DNA of 64,000 bases from Ophiosphaerella korrae. Lineage: Eukaryota > Ascomycota > Dothideomycetes > Pleosporales > Phaeosphaeriaceae. The position numbers and the translations under genes were made by a program. The notes below the pieces were generated by a model. It searched no databases and was not told the DNA's origin. It saw only the letters and a list, made by a program, of their open reading frames with translations. Every line of letters starts with the position of its first letter. Position 1 is the first letter of the stretch. The stretch spans positions 171,522-235,521 of the forward strand of contig JALNQF010000055.1 in NCBI GenBank assembly GCA_028456385.1, written 5' to 3'. Positions 1 to 11,242 of this stretch are shown here, in pieces.

Positions 1-600
1 GGGTACCAGCAGTGGCACAACTCTTACTGAGGGAACTGGCGTTAGAATCTGCAAGCAATCTTAGGGGGTAGCAATTAGACACATGGCTATTTTGGGAGCT
101 TTAGGCGAGAATGTACTAGAGATTTTAGTAGCTAGTAGAGAAGAGTAGTAAACGTCTGTTAGAATAAGGAGTAGAAAGGGGGGTTGACCAGTATGCGGAA
201 GGGATAGACTATACTAGCGGTTACTAGGTTGAGCTAGATTAATTCAACACAATTCTACCTATAGAATCTCTCTACCGCTTACTCTACAAAATACCTAGAT
301 AAACTAAAACTATCTTAGTAGGTTTTCGAAGGGTATTAGGATATGCATAGTATATAGCTAATATTATTAATCATATCTCTCTTATTACAAGGGGTTTTTG
401 TAGTAGGAATCAGAAGTACGAGCAATTGATGTATTATGAGACGAACCCTTGAGGAGTAAGCTCCTACAGGGAGAGGATTGTCTATATGTAGGCACATGAT
501 CTGGCGCCTTGGAGCTCCGAGGCTGGGCCAGGGGGCCTTCGAGGGGTCTCCCTCTGGGGTCGTCAGATATACTCGTGATACTCATATAGTTAACTAACTA
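1..600. other. Retroelement-like relic, no intact gene
   Basis: This stretch has many stop codons in all frames and is rich in TA and CTAG-type words, like the RIP-mutated repeats further on. No reading frame resembles a known domain convincingly. The segment around 508-545 (cttggagctccgaggctgggcc) resembles 33464-33510 (cttggagctccgccag...gggtgggccgagg), which suggests a dispersed repeat end. I see no supportable gene here. Confidence 0.35.
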
Positions 601-659
601 GTCATTTTTGGTTTCTAAAATAAATCCGTAATCGATCTCTATTCTTCTTACTTAAAACC

Positions 660-1705
660 CGAGTGCTTTCTCCCGAAACTACCAATGTACTGTTGTATTA
701 ATCTTTTCAGACTCCGCGAAAATTCTCCTAGGCTGTAACTTGATTTGCTCACATGGAGCTGGCCAGTTCACACCAAGCAGCTCGCCATATCATTTCACTA
801 CCCTAGCATTGACGATAACAGTATCCATATTGTTGTGCGGAGTGTGAAACGCTACAGTACCAATAGGGTCGTAAACAGGGATTGAGTTGATATCATTGCA
901 TCGGAAAAAAAAATAAGTCTGCCTTCTTCCCTAGAGTTATGGAGCCAATCAAGTGCTGTAATCTTATTACCTCCGCGCTACCGACGGTAGCCATGCGGAG
1001 CAATTCGTCTGTTTTGCGCTTTATCGTCTTGGGCGCACCTTTCTCGTTGTCTGCTGCATACTAAGACTGTAATTCTAAGCAATCAAATGATTCTCCTTGT
1101 TGGAGGTGATATAGATACCCAAGCAGACATTACAGCCTTTGCCAATGGCCTTGAAAACAATAGGGTATCCCATTCCCATCTAGAACTCCGTGTCAAGGGT
1201 TGCAACAATGCCCACCCTAGTCTCCTTGACGGCAGTGAGTTCGTTATCAGTGAAGCTTGCACCATCACTCGGGACTACGTCGAGTCCTAGTAAATTGTTG
1301 TCTGGAAGTTGTTGTACAATTTGCCTGTGACGAGTGTCATAATGGCCCATAGCAACTTTGGAAAATGATAACCCTAGCATCCAACCCACGCAACTTTTCT
1401 AACTCCTCTTTGATGATTTACAATATACGTGACTCTGGCTCGTTTGGTGCGATTCCGAATGCGGCCAACGAAGTTTCAGGATTGTTATCAGCGAAGTGCT
1501 GCTTCCTCACTTGTTCAGCATCCTGTTCGCGTAATTTTTGATTGAAAGTCTCCGGAGCATCACTGGTCTTGTGTACAAGCATCGGAGGGTTTGGACAGAA
1601 GTCATAGCAGAAAGTTCCTCGGATTCCTGAATTTTTGATGCCTTTGACAGCAGCATCTGTAAATGTAGGAGAGTTGTTGGTTTCCTCTAGCGGCTTCCAT
1701 GCCAT
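660..1705 (-). pseudogene. Broken amidohydrolase (chlorohydrolase / SAH-deaminase-like), 5'-truncated
   Basis: Three collinear minus-strand pieces make one metal-dependent amidohydrolase. 1705-1418 carries DAAVKGIKNSGIRGTFCYDF. 1389-1083 carries MGHYDTRHRQIVQQL, then SDGASFTDNELTAVKETRVG, GIVATLDTE, a TAG stop, and MGMGYPIVFKAIGKG. About 1000-660 carries RKTDELLRMATVGSAEVIRL, SITLGKKADLF, NDINSIPVYDPIGTVAFH and MDTVIVNARVV, the usual C-terminal end of this family. The pieces are separated by in-frame stops and at least one frame change. The first ~100 residues, with the HxH metal motif, are not recognisable upstream of 1705. Family knowledge: these enzymes deaminate or dechlorinate ring substrates using a metal in a TIM barrel. 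I infer a dead gene; the exact substrate class is unknown. Confidence 0.7.
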
Positions 1706-2729
1706 GTCTCACCACGTGAGTCATGTTTGACACAAGCCGGCTTGCTGTCTAGGACAAACTGCAAGCTATGTCTTATTCTCTGTCTTTCACTCTCTTTTGC
1801 AGCCTATAAGTATTAGGCCTGCAACCTCTGTAGATAGATCATCTGAATTCATATCATATTTCCTAGGTTTCAACAAGACTTAATAATAATATGGCAATGA
1901 CCTATAACAAAGTGGTCACTTAGTTGCTTAGCAGGCTGAGCCCAGCGGCGAACTGAGCGATGTACACATCTTTGGCCGTGAACAAGCTTCTAAATTTAAG
2001 GACCAGTCAGCCGCAACAGAACGACGGAGTGGCTATCACGTGTGACGGCCGTCAACAAAGCCAGGTGTGATGGTGCAATTACTTTCGACACTCTAGGGAA
2101 CGGAGAGCCCATGACGAACGGGAGCGATGAGATCGTCTTTAATCAGGATATTGCAGTTGGACGGATTTCCGACCGCTGGATCGAAAGATAGAAAAGTGGC
2201 AAGTTGTATTAGAATATACTTAGAGGTTGTCATTTCAAAAACGTGATAGTGCTGTGGAGAGGAAGACGGAGAGCTGGGGAAAATAGCGACGACGGATACC
2301 TACGTCAGCAACGCAGTTTATTAACTCAAACAAGTAGGGCCTTATGCAGAGTTTCCAAGAAACTGCCAAGGCCGAGGTTGCACTTAGTAGAAGGTACGAC
2401 CAGGAGTGTACGAAGCCGTTTGCAAGATATTGCGTTCGGGCCGATGCTTCTGACAATTCAAATCTGGTTGCCAAGCCCGAACACCGAACTACCACACCTG
2501 GTTACTGGCCTCCGAATAGTGTGCAACTATGCTCGCGTTGCAGGGTGGGGTACAAACCTTATTCAGCCGCATAATTTCATCCGAGAGATAACGATCCCAT
2601 TTCCTTATCTAAATTACCTTGATCGCAGTAACGATAATCACGTGTCCGCGGAATGCTACAATACTATATCAAAACCATGAGCTCGAACAAGTCGCACAAA
2701 TCACCACTTCATAGTAGAAGAATTACTAT
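1706..2729. other. Intergenic, no supported gene
   Basis: A pyrimidine-rich promoter-like tract (about 1768-1800) is followed by an ATG at 1891 and a frame that stops after about ten codons. The longest open frame here (2243-2680, +) has no recognisable domain and biased composition, so I do not call it a gene. It may be a relic. Confidence 0.4.
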
Positions 2730-5182
2730 TCAATACAGGTCCAATGTAAAAGCATGTTCAGGAACAAGAAAATTCTGCCCAAACACATCTGCCCAAGCCT
2801 CTGGAGCCTGATTCCACCATGTAGCATTGTCGTGCATCTGTGAGAATCCACTGAATGAGCCAACATTATCGATAGATTCGGTCGTTGACGTGTTATTTTC
2901 GACGGACCAAGTCTCAGTCATATTGGGAGAATCATTGGACTGGTTGCGCTTCGGTAGGGGCAAGACTTTCAGACTATTTGCAGGTTTTGGAGTATCAAGG
3001 AGGGTGTCAGATACAATAACGCTAGAATATGGCTGCGAAGGCGGTGGAGTCAACTTTAGGCGGCCCTCGTCTGCGACGTATGTGGAAATATACGTAGGCA
3101 AATTCACTGCTGATAAGGCATCTTGTCTAATGATTTCGTCCGTAAGTCCTTCTGGATTCCGTTTGTTTTGATCGCAGCGTTCTTGCGGGGGGCAAATGAG
3201 CGTCGCTGCTTGCAAAAACTGTCGTTCCATATGAGTATGCTAAAACTGGTCAGAGGAGCAGTGAGAACATAAAGTGACCAAGGATGGCTTACGAGAGATT
3301 GCAAGTTCTTCCAGTAGTGGGTGAGCTCGCCAGTAAGGCGAATAAGAATCTTGCAGCGCTCCAGACGCTGATAAGTCAGAACCCCGAGAGCGAGGTAACA
3401 TCGTAATTGGATAGCTGCGCAAATGTATGCACCATATCCAACTATAGGCCATAGTTTAGATATGACTCCTTTTTGCTTGAGGAAATTCTCTGTCATATCC
3501 ATCATGATAGATGAATGTTCCCATGCCTGTTCAGCAGCAAGACGTCGAATCCTCCGCGGCAAATTCGGTATCTGTGTATTACAGGAAAGCACAGGTACTA
3601 ACGCCGAGTACAAGTAGCAGTGGCAAATGTGATATAAATAATTTAACGAGAATATGCGACTTGAGTCTATTAAATTGTTATTAGCATCTGCGCTGCTCCT
3701 GCTGTATCGTATCGAGGCGTCCATGCACTCGTGTAGGGTTTCAAGCCTTTCATCAAGGGAATGAATCATCGAAATCGAATCGTATGTCGTGCGGCGGTTT
3801 CCCTGCATAGAATATGTGAAGTGCTGCACTTCCCACCTACCCATAATGAGTTTCAGCTTTGAACAACATAAGTATACACGTACCAAATCCCCTGGATCAT
3901 GATTAAGGAAGAGGTGAAGCCTAGTCTTATGTTTTTGCTAATTGTAGCATCTTCCTGGATGGTACCGGCCTCAGTAAGGAAGCGCTCAAAACCAGGTGCG
4001 GAACCCAGAGGGCTGTCATCAGGCAAGGGACAGCCAGCCACTTCAGCCCAACAGTCTGATGGAAAACGCGCATTGACTTGACTAGCGCACTTTGTAAGCC
4101 AACAAGCCCAAAAACATCTCACCCTGAGTTGTGACTCTACGAGACAGCGGTCCATCCCACCAGAGGTCGGTCGATTGAACTGCAATATTCGGCAGGTGCG
4201 ATAAGCAATCGCTGGAGAGCGAGATAAGAAGCTTAGATCAGTAAGGTGTCAATAGGATGGCCTGACGGTAGAGAATTTACCTGCATGCATGTTCGTCCTG
4301 CAGGTTTCCGACTTCGCTAGCCAAACCATGGCCAGAATCTGACAAGCTTGAACGTGCTCCAGGCATGGCTTATCTGCATTCATCAGGGCAGCCTTGCTTG
4401 CATGCTCGGCCCATCGCTCTCCAACTGCACACCAGTCTACGCTAGAGATATCCGCAATGCCAATCTCACCCTGCAAATTGCCCCCAGGCACATGCTTTAG
4501 AAACCTAACAGTATATCAGCGATGCATAGGAGCCCAACATTGTACCGTACTTACAGTGAGGCGAACGCAAAGACTGCAAGGGAGACACAATTGGGGAGTC
4601 TATGTGCTAAGTAGTCTTCAACAAAATTCTGTTTTCGGAACAGGAGATCAGCTTGATAATGTCTCTCAAAGTATATTTCGATAAGAAATAAGGCAACTTC
4701 GTCGGCAAGTTGCACCCCTTTCAAGTCATCTGGAATTGACTTTTCACTCCCAAGTTGTAAGTTGGAAGGACGAGCAATCGGGTCTGGTGGCAAAGGACAC
4801 CGCGAGATTCCAGTGCCCACACTATGATGCGTGCAAGACACTGAACTGTCCAAAGTACTTGTATGAGAAGAATTGATGTTCGAGGTTTCTTGAACATGCA
4901 GAATAGGCTCTGAAGACGCTTCTATGTCAACTCCTGTTGGGCCAGCTCGCTCCCGAGCGCGTTTCATGGCAAGTCTCTTTCGATCCGGCGGGGCAGGATA
5001 AGAGCATGATTTGTTTGCACGCTTGCAACGACGGCATTCCGGCTGCTCACGGGTACACCTTAGCTTATCGGATATTAGCGATAATGAGATGGACTTTGCA
5101 TGTAGAGTTAGGCCAGGGTGAACTCAACCTTTTGCTTGCGACATCTCCAGCATGCAACTACTAGAGTGGTTTGATCCATCAT
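2730..5182 (-). CDS. TF1: Zn2Cys6 fungal transcription factor
   Basis: Six exons: 5182-5129, 5063-4555, 4504-4281, 4211-3884, 3836-3293 and 3239-2730. All junctions are GT-AG and keep phase, giving about 722 residues. The binuclear zinc cluster is complete at C11, C14, C21, C28, C31 and C38 (CX2CX6CX6CX2CX6C). It is split by the first intron just after residue 18, so it is missed if only single frames are read. Residues ~175-390 carry the fungal-specific transcription factor middle homology region (EIYFERHYQADLLFRKQNF, then WAEHASKAALM, AYRTCRILQ, RCFWACWLTKC). It is a nuclear DNA-binding regulator. It is divergent from the MFS gene and shares an intergenic palindrome with it, so it is probably the autoregulated pathway-specific activator of the TF1-MFS-FAH-cupin group. 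I chose the first of two adjacent ATGs. No breaks seen. Confidence 0.88.
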
Positions 5183-5249
5183 GTTCGGTCGGGAGTTCGA
5201 TTTCGGGCGGGAGTTGAAAGGGCACAGTGAGGTCAAAATGAGGGGAAGC

Positions 5250-5262
5250 GTTCGGTCCGAAC
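5250..5262. promoter_or_regulatory. Palindromic operator GTTCGG-T-CCGAAC between TF1 and MFS
   Basis: A perfect 6+1+6 inverted repeat with everted-type CGG/CCG half sites, the kind of site bound by Zn2Cys6 dimers. It lies 68 bp upstream of the TF1 start and 275 bp upstream of the MFS start. The same palindrome, differing only at the centre base, recurs at 9632-9644. A further GTTCGGTC half site lies at 5183-5190, overlapping the TF1 start. Confidence 0.6.
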
Positions 5263-5536
5263 ACAGCACATCGGTGTGTTTGTGCCATCGCCCCGAATCA
5301 CCTTTAGCCCCTGACTAATACTAATTGACGCAGGGAAAAACGCCAAGTTATCCGGGCCCCCAGAATTCCGTGCACATCAGCGGAGGTTTAAAGTCTCAAT
5401 ACATTATTCAAATCTCGCAAGCTCTAACGGGCTTTGGTTTGCAGTTCATCGTGCAAGCTTCTCGAGCCTCAAATCTTCATTAATTACTTGTTTATGTCAC
5501 ACTTCATACAAAAGATACAATACATCATTTGCTGAG

Positions 5537-7282
5537 ATGGAGAAAAATGGCACAGTGCAGCATGAAGCCACCCTGAAAGGTCATACACAGAGCGGCGTTT
5601 TATTGTATGGCGAAGATGGGAAGACTCGAAATTTCCCTGTTCCTTCTTCGGATCCAAACGATCCACTGAATTTCTCCATCTGGAGACAGCGCCTAGTACT
5701 CACGGTCGTCTGCGTATATGCCGCCACCGGCTTCGGAATTGTTCAAACTACTCCCTTGTTCTTCGGTAATCTCATCCGTGAGTATAAACAACAAACACGT
5801 GGCGTAAGTGCGCATATCCCTTCAATGGCTGCATTCGCCTTTTCAGGTGCTAAAGTCCAAAATAGGCCTTTGACACTGCGAAAATTATCGATCTTGCCAG
5901 CTATCCTTCCCTCTGCATGGGACTAGGAAATTTTCTATTCGTCCCTCTGTCTATGGCAATGGGCAGACGCGGTGTTTTGCTCTTGAGCAATACCATCCTG
6001 CTTGCATCAGTAATCTGGGCCGCGAGATCGAATTCATTCGAATCTCACCTTGGAGCCAGATGCCTTCAGGGTCTGACTGCAGGTGTTTCTGACTGCTTGG
6101 TGCGTGTTTTTCACATCATTTCGAATCAATCCTTGCTTTGAGTACATCGCTGACCCAATACTTCAACAGCTACCCATCATCGTGTTGGATATATCGTTCC
6201 TACATGTTCGTAGCGCACGTCTGGTGATCTATTGGACTTTAACTGCAGTTGGCTCTTCCTTATTACTGGTGCCTTTACCTTTCATGGCCAATAGCGCTGG
6301 TGGGAATTGGCGCATCGCGTACTGGTTCTGGACAGCAATTATGGCCCTGTCTCTAATCCTCGTCTTCTTCTTCTTTCCGGAGACGTTATTCCATCGTCGA
6401 GCCGAAGCCATTGGTAACGATTTCCATGCTACAGATTCATATGGAACGCACCGAGTGTTTGCAACAGTGCATGAAGCCCACTCAGCCGGATTCGACATCT
6501 CCATTGCAAACGACGACAGCCAAATGCTACCATCTAAAAATTCTTACCGTCGCCAGCTTTTGCCCTTCAAGATTCAGTCCAAACCAACCACTAGCTTCAT
6601 ATGCGCCTATAAGGACATGATCCTCTGCTTACTTGTCCCGGGTACATTTTGGGCACTTGCATTTAACAGTCTGGTATTCGGCGGAATAGTAGTCTTGAGT
6701 CTCACTTATTCTCAACGGCTTGAGATGAAACCATGGCACTTCCCTCCATCCACTGTGGGTACTGTACAAATAGGGTCCGCATTAGGCGCATTGTGTGCTC
6801 TTCTCATGGGCTACATAGCTGAACCCACCAGCCGCTACTTGACGAGGCGAAATAAAGGTGTGCGGGAGCCAGAGCACGTCCTTCCGAATTTTATCCTACC
6901 CACAATCTTAGCATTCGCTGGTTTACTCCTTTACGGCATTGTTGGGAATCATCCAGGAGAATACAGTTGGGTTGGAATTCACGCTGGGTTTTTCTTGTTT
7001 TACTGGGGGTTTTGTGGCATATCTGCTGTGACTATAGTCTGGCTGGGAGAGCTATTGCCCCATGTGTCCGGCCCTGCTATCGCCCTTGTTCTCGGAGGCC
7101 GTAACATGGTATCATTTAGATACAGCAACTCTTTCAATCAATGGTTGGCTGGGATGGGTTTTCGTAATACCTATGTCCTGTTTGGAGGAATTACATGTGC
7201 GCTTGGATTTCTTGCTATACCACTCTATCTCATGAACGGTCGGATTCGGAGGGCGATGCAGCCACTACGCTGGCTTTCCTAA
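5537..7282 (+). CDS. MFS transporter
   Basis: Three exons: 5537-5803, 5866-6099 and 6170-7282. In-phase GT-AG introns give about 537 residues. A hydrophilic N-terminus (DPNDPLNFSIWRQR, typical of fungal major facilitator drug/H+ antiporter-type proteins) leads into the first membrane segment. The loop between segments 2 and 3 has PLSMAMGRRG, the conserved signature of the superfamily. Later segments include SLILVFFFFPETLF and the second-half helices (LVFGGIVVLSLTYS, GALCALLMGYIAE, FCGISAVTIVWLGELL). About 12 transmembrane helices are expected. Role: proton-coupled import or efflux at the plasma membrane; the substrate cannot be read, but neighbours suggest an aromatic or keto-acid compound. 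It is transcribed divergently from TF1 with a 354-bp gap holding the operator. Confidence 0.88.
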
Positions 7283-7810
7283 ATTGACATAAGCCTCGAC
7301 ACAAAATTCGCCCACTTTGAAGAATTATAGCGAACAGATTGAAGCTATTAGTATCAATTTTATATTTCATCTTAAATTCATCTTATATAAGGCAGGTGTA
7401 ATGTGATCATATTGTTTTGCGGTTAGAAAAACTGATACAGGACACATTTTACCCGTTCCTTTAGTCCTTTCAGTCACTTGTCCTCCTTTCGTTCTATAGT
7501 TGCCTATATTGTTAGTGTTAATATATTTCGCTCCTGTAATATCTCATCTAGTACATAATCATCCTCTCTTTGCATACATCTCCCAACCTCTTATTGTATA
7601 CATTCTCGTTACGTGAATGTAGGGGGTTTTAACCGAGTTGGAAGGGGAATTTATCTACTAATCAGAGGTCGCAGTTCTATTTTCCTTCGGCCATCATCTT
7701 AAACGAATCAAATTCTCCATGCAAGAGTTATAAACTACTATCTTTACTTGGTAGAACCAACCCTAGTAAGTAATAGTACACAAATATTCTGTATATTTTT
7801 ATAAAGATTC
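7283..7810. other. AT-rich convergent intergenic region
   Basis: The 3' ends of the MFS and FAH genes face each other across this 528-bp AT-rich segment. No ORF, RNA or repeat structure is supported. Confidence 0.5.
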
Positions 7811-9363
7811 TCAAGAGTAGGGTCCTAAAAGCTGACTTTTTAGCTTCCCAAATTTTTCTTTATCCTCTCCTGACCTTAAGGTCATTACTACCTCATCTCC
7901 ATCTTCAAGCCAGATCAGCAGATTATCTTTGGAGTCTCCAACTGACTTTCTCCCTCCTTCTGTTAACTCGAAGAGACATCCCAGGCTACCTTGCAAAGGA
8001 GATATACCCTAAAGTTGGTTAGCTAAAGAGCCAATTTGAGGCGAGGAACAGTATGACACACTGGAGATGATATTGTGCCAGTTCCAATCAGATCACCAGT
8101 GCATAGTCCGCAGCCAGAAGATGCAATATGCGCAAGCATCTGACCAAGCGACCAGCGAAGGTCACGAAGATTGGATGATGTTAATACCACTTGTCTGGTC
8201 GTGTTCAAGGTCGTCCCTGTTCGAAGTTAAAAAATTTGATCCATTAAAATCCTCCTGAGAGTCATACTGTAAACTGAAACTTCCAAATCGAGATTCCACG
8301 TAGCCTTGCTATCAGTATGACGCAGATGAATAGCTTTAGTGCAGCCTCCTTCGGATAAATCAGCGGCTGTGGATGCACACCTTGCACCTTGCAAGGCATC
8401 GGGAGTGATGGCCCATGGAGAAATACTGCTTGCGAATCCTTTTCCATTCATTGGTCCAAGGGGTACCATTTCTGCGAACTGAATATCTCTTGCAGACCAG
8501 TCATTAAGGATTACAAAGCCAAAAATGTGGTCATCCGCCTGATCGGCTGTAATAGTTTTACCCTTCGGCACAGGCTCAGATACAAATACCGCCAGGTCAG
8601 CCTCGTAATCCATCTTTCGGCTAGGGTTATACGAGTATTCCCCGGTTTCTGGACTCCGAATGATTCCGCGAGGACGATGAATGGGCTCGTTATCAATGGT
8701 GACTGACGATGCTCGACCGTTGTAGCCTAGCGGCATGGCATAATGACTTGGAGGTATCATTGCACCAGCTAGCCGGGAGCACTACAGTTAAATTAAGGCA
8801 TCATAATTGGCGAAGGATGATCAATGGGGCTACATGCATTCTCAACATGAACGTCTGCGCACATGAAATCCGTGAAGTTCCCGATTTTGAAGGGCAAATG
8901 CATCTTAGCCTTTTCCCTTGGAACAAAGATACTTTCGTCTGACGGGCCTTCCTCGAAAAGTGGAGAGTTGTCGTCCATTAGCCAACCAATCAAAGTTTGC
9001 CGCACATTTCTACGGATTGATGTGCTCAATCTCGCAAATTCGCTGAGATCTGGACTTGTGAATATCAGGCCTTGACGATGCCTGGTTTCGAGGTCAGGGA
9101 AACATTGATCAAACTGAGCGGATCTTTCAAGGACAGATAGATCAATAATGAATTCCCCGATAGCGGCACCAACATGTTTCTCTAACTGTTCTATGCTTAG
9201 TAGACTTCCCTCTCCCAAGCTAGAAGATTTACACAAATTTGATTTTTGAAAAGTTCATTTGGCTTACCCGTGGTGGAATGCTAAATACACCAAAGGGTAT
9301 ATTTTTTAGGGTGAAAGGACTTTCGTCGTGTATCCCAATCTGTGAACGCTTCATCGTCCTCAT
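7811..9363 (-). CDS. Fumarylacetoacetase-family hydrolase
   Basis: Five exons: 9363-9268, 9209-8834, 8768-8268, 8216-8062 and 8008-7811, all in phase, about 441 residues. The N-terminal SH3-like part has FTLKNIPFGVFS. The catalytic fold shows NFTDF (D146), H153 in ADVHVENA, PLGYNGRASS, RKMDYEADLA (E213, D215), ILNDWSARDIQ (D247), PLGPMNGKGF, and near the end GDLIGTGTISSP and GSLGCLFELTEGG. In the family, a D, two acidic residues and another D bind Ca/Mg, and a His is the catalytic base. Here the second acidic ligand is D215 rather than the usual E, and the H of PVGYHGRASS is N. Canonical enzymes cleave fumarylacetoacetate in tyrosine/homogentisate breakdown; a related acylpyruvate is possible. 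It is divergent from the cupin gene. Exon 2's acceptor is inferred from frame, with two nearby AGs. The 5' splice site of intron 2 (gtagcc) is weak. Confidence 0.85.
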
Positions 9364-9631
9364 TCCTATGGGAAGATAAAGAGAGGAACTGAAATTAATA
9401 TATAGTTTTTTACAGAACAATAAGCTTCCTCGTATGCTCAAATTTCAGGGACCCAATGCACGTACGGTCAGACGAGCAGACGAATGTTTCGATAAACTTT
9501 TTCTGGCTTTCGGGGTACCCAAATACAAGCAAATAAAGAGCTATCCGTTCACTTCCATCGAAATATACCTCGGCTAGATTCTCTAGCAAAGGTGAAGCGC
9601 ATCGATTACGATCCGATCATGGGGTCCGAAG

Positions 9632-9644
9632 GTTCGGGCCGAAC
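9632..9644. promoter_or_regulatory. Palindromic operator GTTCGG-G-CCGAAC between FAH and cupin
   Basis: This is the same perfect 6+1+6 palindrome as at 5250-5262. It sits 173 bp upstream of the cupin start and 269 bp upstream of the FAH start. A third half site TCCGAA lies immediately before it at 9625-9630, giving three CGG-type half sites in 20 bp. Confidence 0.6.
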
Positions 9645-9816
9645 ATTCGCTCCGATGTGCCCAGAGCGAGATTATAGCAAATTATTCAAGTGCAATGACG
9701 GATGGTACCTAATCAGTGAGCGAATGGGTCAGCTGAGGTCTATTTGTATTCTGCCCAGGCCACCTTACGTTTATCTAAAAACCGGTCATCCACTTCTCCT
9801 ATCACCTACAACCACA

Positions 9817-10395
9817 ATGACAGCTTCAGAGCATACAGAACTCAACGACCCGCTACCACGGCCGCATCGCTTCGTCACCACGCATAATGACCGAGGCGAG
9901 GCCATATTCTCAGATACATTGCCCGAGACCCTTGAATTCTGGGCTGTCGGACCCAAAACCAATCCAGCGGGGTTTGGATTCGCCTACACCACCTCCACTG
10001 TTCCAGTCCCCCTAACCGAAGACAAAGACCTTGCTGAGGTGGAGATTATGCACGAGAACCGCAAGTTAAGCGGCCTTGTAAGGCGCGGTGGCAGTATCTT
10101 ACGATACGTAGACTACCCGCCCAAAGCTAGCTCACCAATGCACCGAACTGTTAGCTGCGACTTTGGAATCGTTATTTCTGGGGAGATGGAGTGCCTTTTA
10201 GATTCTGGGGAGTCACGGAGTCTAAGAATTGGAGACGTTGTTGTACAGAGAGGTACTATGCATCAGTGGGTTAATCACGGCGAGTCGTGGGCGAGGATGC
10301 TCTACGTTTTACTTGATGTTACAGCAGTAAAGTTCAACGGCGAAGACCTAACAGAGAACCTTGGCGGTATGCAGAATGTAGCAGAATCGACTTAA
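9817..10395 (+). CDS. Single-domain cupin protein
   Basis: About 192 residues. The ATG at 9817 is chosen because the open frame upstream (from 9592) contains the operator and reads like untranslated leader, while cupin homology starts with PLPRPHRFVTTHNDRG at residue ~12. Residues 95-165 form a conserved cupin barrel: SPMHRTVSCDFG (H109), an acidic SGEMEC strand, then LRIGDVVVQRGTMHQW (H149) and a C-terminal WARMLYVL. Cupins of this fungal type often sit in secondary-metabolite or aromatic-degradation clusters and may act as metal-dependent isomerases, decarboxylases or dioxygenases. The exact reaction is not known from sequence. No introns. It is divergent from the FAH gene and shares its operator, so the two are probably co-expressed. 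Confidence 0.82.
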   Translation: MTASEHTELNDPLPRPHRFVTTHNDRGEAIFSDTLPETLEFWAVGPKTNPAGFGFAYTTSTVPVPLTEDKDLAEVEIMHENRKLSGLVRRGGSILRYVDYPPKASSPMHRTVSCDFGIVISGEMECLLDSGESRSLRIGDVVVQRGTMHQWVNHGESWARMLYVLLDVTAVKFNGEDLTENLGGMQNVAEST

Positions 10396-10412
10396 ATTAA
10401 CACTAGGGTTAA

Positions 10413-10660
10413 CGTGGTTCACAAGCGAGCGACGCGCGACCTACCAGCGCGTTGACATTCAAACAAAAACACGTTATGTCTCAACCACGCAATAGTCAAT
10501 CTACTTATACTAAAGCAGACCTATAGCTTACCCTCTTCAATATTAAATCTAGGCGTAATGAAAGAACTAAAAGCACTATAAGAATCTATAATATCATTAG
10601 CCGAGAGGATACCACGGTAATAGCCAATACCGCAGCAAAATTGTTACGAATATGATTCGA
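10413..10660 (+). mobile_element. 5' fragment of a pogo/Fot1-like DNA transposon (RIP-mutated)
   Basis: An end-like sequence (ACGTGGTTC ... ACCAGCGCGTTGACATTCAAAC) precedes an ATG at 10476. The frame from it reads MSQPRNSQSTYTKADL, stop, then LFNIKSRRNERTKSTIRIYN and DTTVIANTAAKLL, the N-terminal helix-turn-helix pattern of pogo-like transposases. The end resembles the one near 54491-54545 beside the pogo 3' part. It is truncated at about 10660, and the stop is of the CAG/CAA-to-TAG type. Confidence 0.5.
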
Positions 10661-11242
10661 ACAAGGTTAGTCGAACTAGAGCCGATAGAGCCTGAGTCCT
10701 AGACTCGTTTTGGAGTGCTATGGACATGCTCTTTGGCGGCAACTAGTTACGTAAGGGACATCACGTAACTAACTAAATAATTTATATGTTATGGGCGGAG
10801 AGGCCTGTCAAACGAGTATGCATTCACCTACCGCACAGAAGAAGAAAAATACGAAGTAAAGCTACTGTACAACGCCCATCCTTTATACTTATGCTTGCTC
10901 GACTAATCGTACGCGCGTGTATTCATGTGATTCCAGCAGTCACGTGACCTGTTATATGACTGTCTAGTGAGAGAGAGGCGTAGCCCTTTACAATACTATG
11001 TCTCTAAACTGTACTACTAACGTAGGGTTAGGTTGCCCCTAGGGGCAAAGGATGGGTAGAGCATACAACCTTGCGAAAGGGTGCTTGCCCCCAGGGGCAA
11101 AGGGTCTGCGCTGGTAACACAGTTTCGCCAACTCCAAGCTTGTTCCTAGAAGGCTAGCTCCTTGAAGCTCTACAGTAGCCTTCGACCATTTAAAAACGCT
11201 CCACTGCCCAATCTCAACGTAGTCTCTTAAAGTACAACTGCC
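10661..11242. other. Intergenic; short direct repeat upstream of the ParB-like gene
   Basis: No gene. A near-repeat gcccc(t/c)aggggcaaagg occurs at about 11035-11050 and 11088-11103. The last 200 bp are of normal composition and probably form the promoter of the following gene. Confidence 0.4.

Noticed and set aside
2243..2680. 145-codon open frame on the plus strand
   Set aside because: No recognisable domain, an overlapping open frame on the other strand, and composition unlike the neighbouring genes; chance or relic is more likely.
9592..9816. Upstream extension of the cupin frame
   Set aside because: It contains the operator palindrome and has no family similarity; the cupin family starts near residue 12 from the ATG at 9817.
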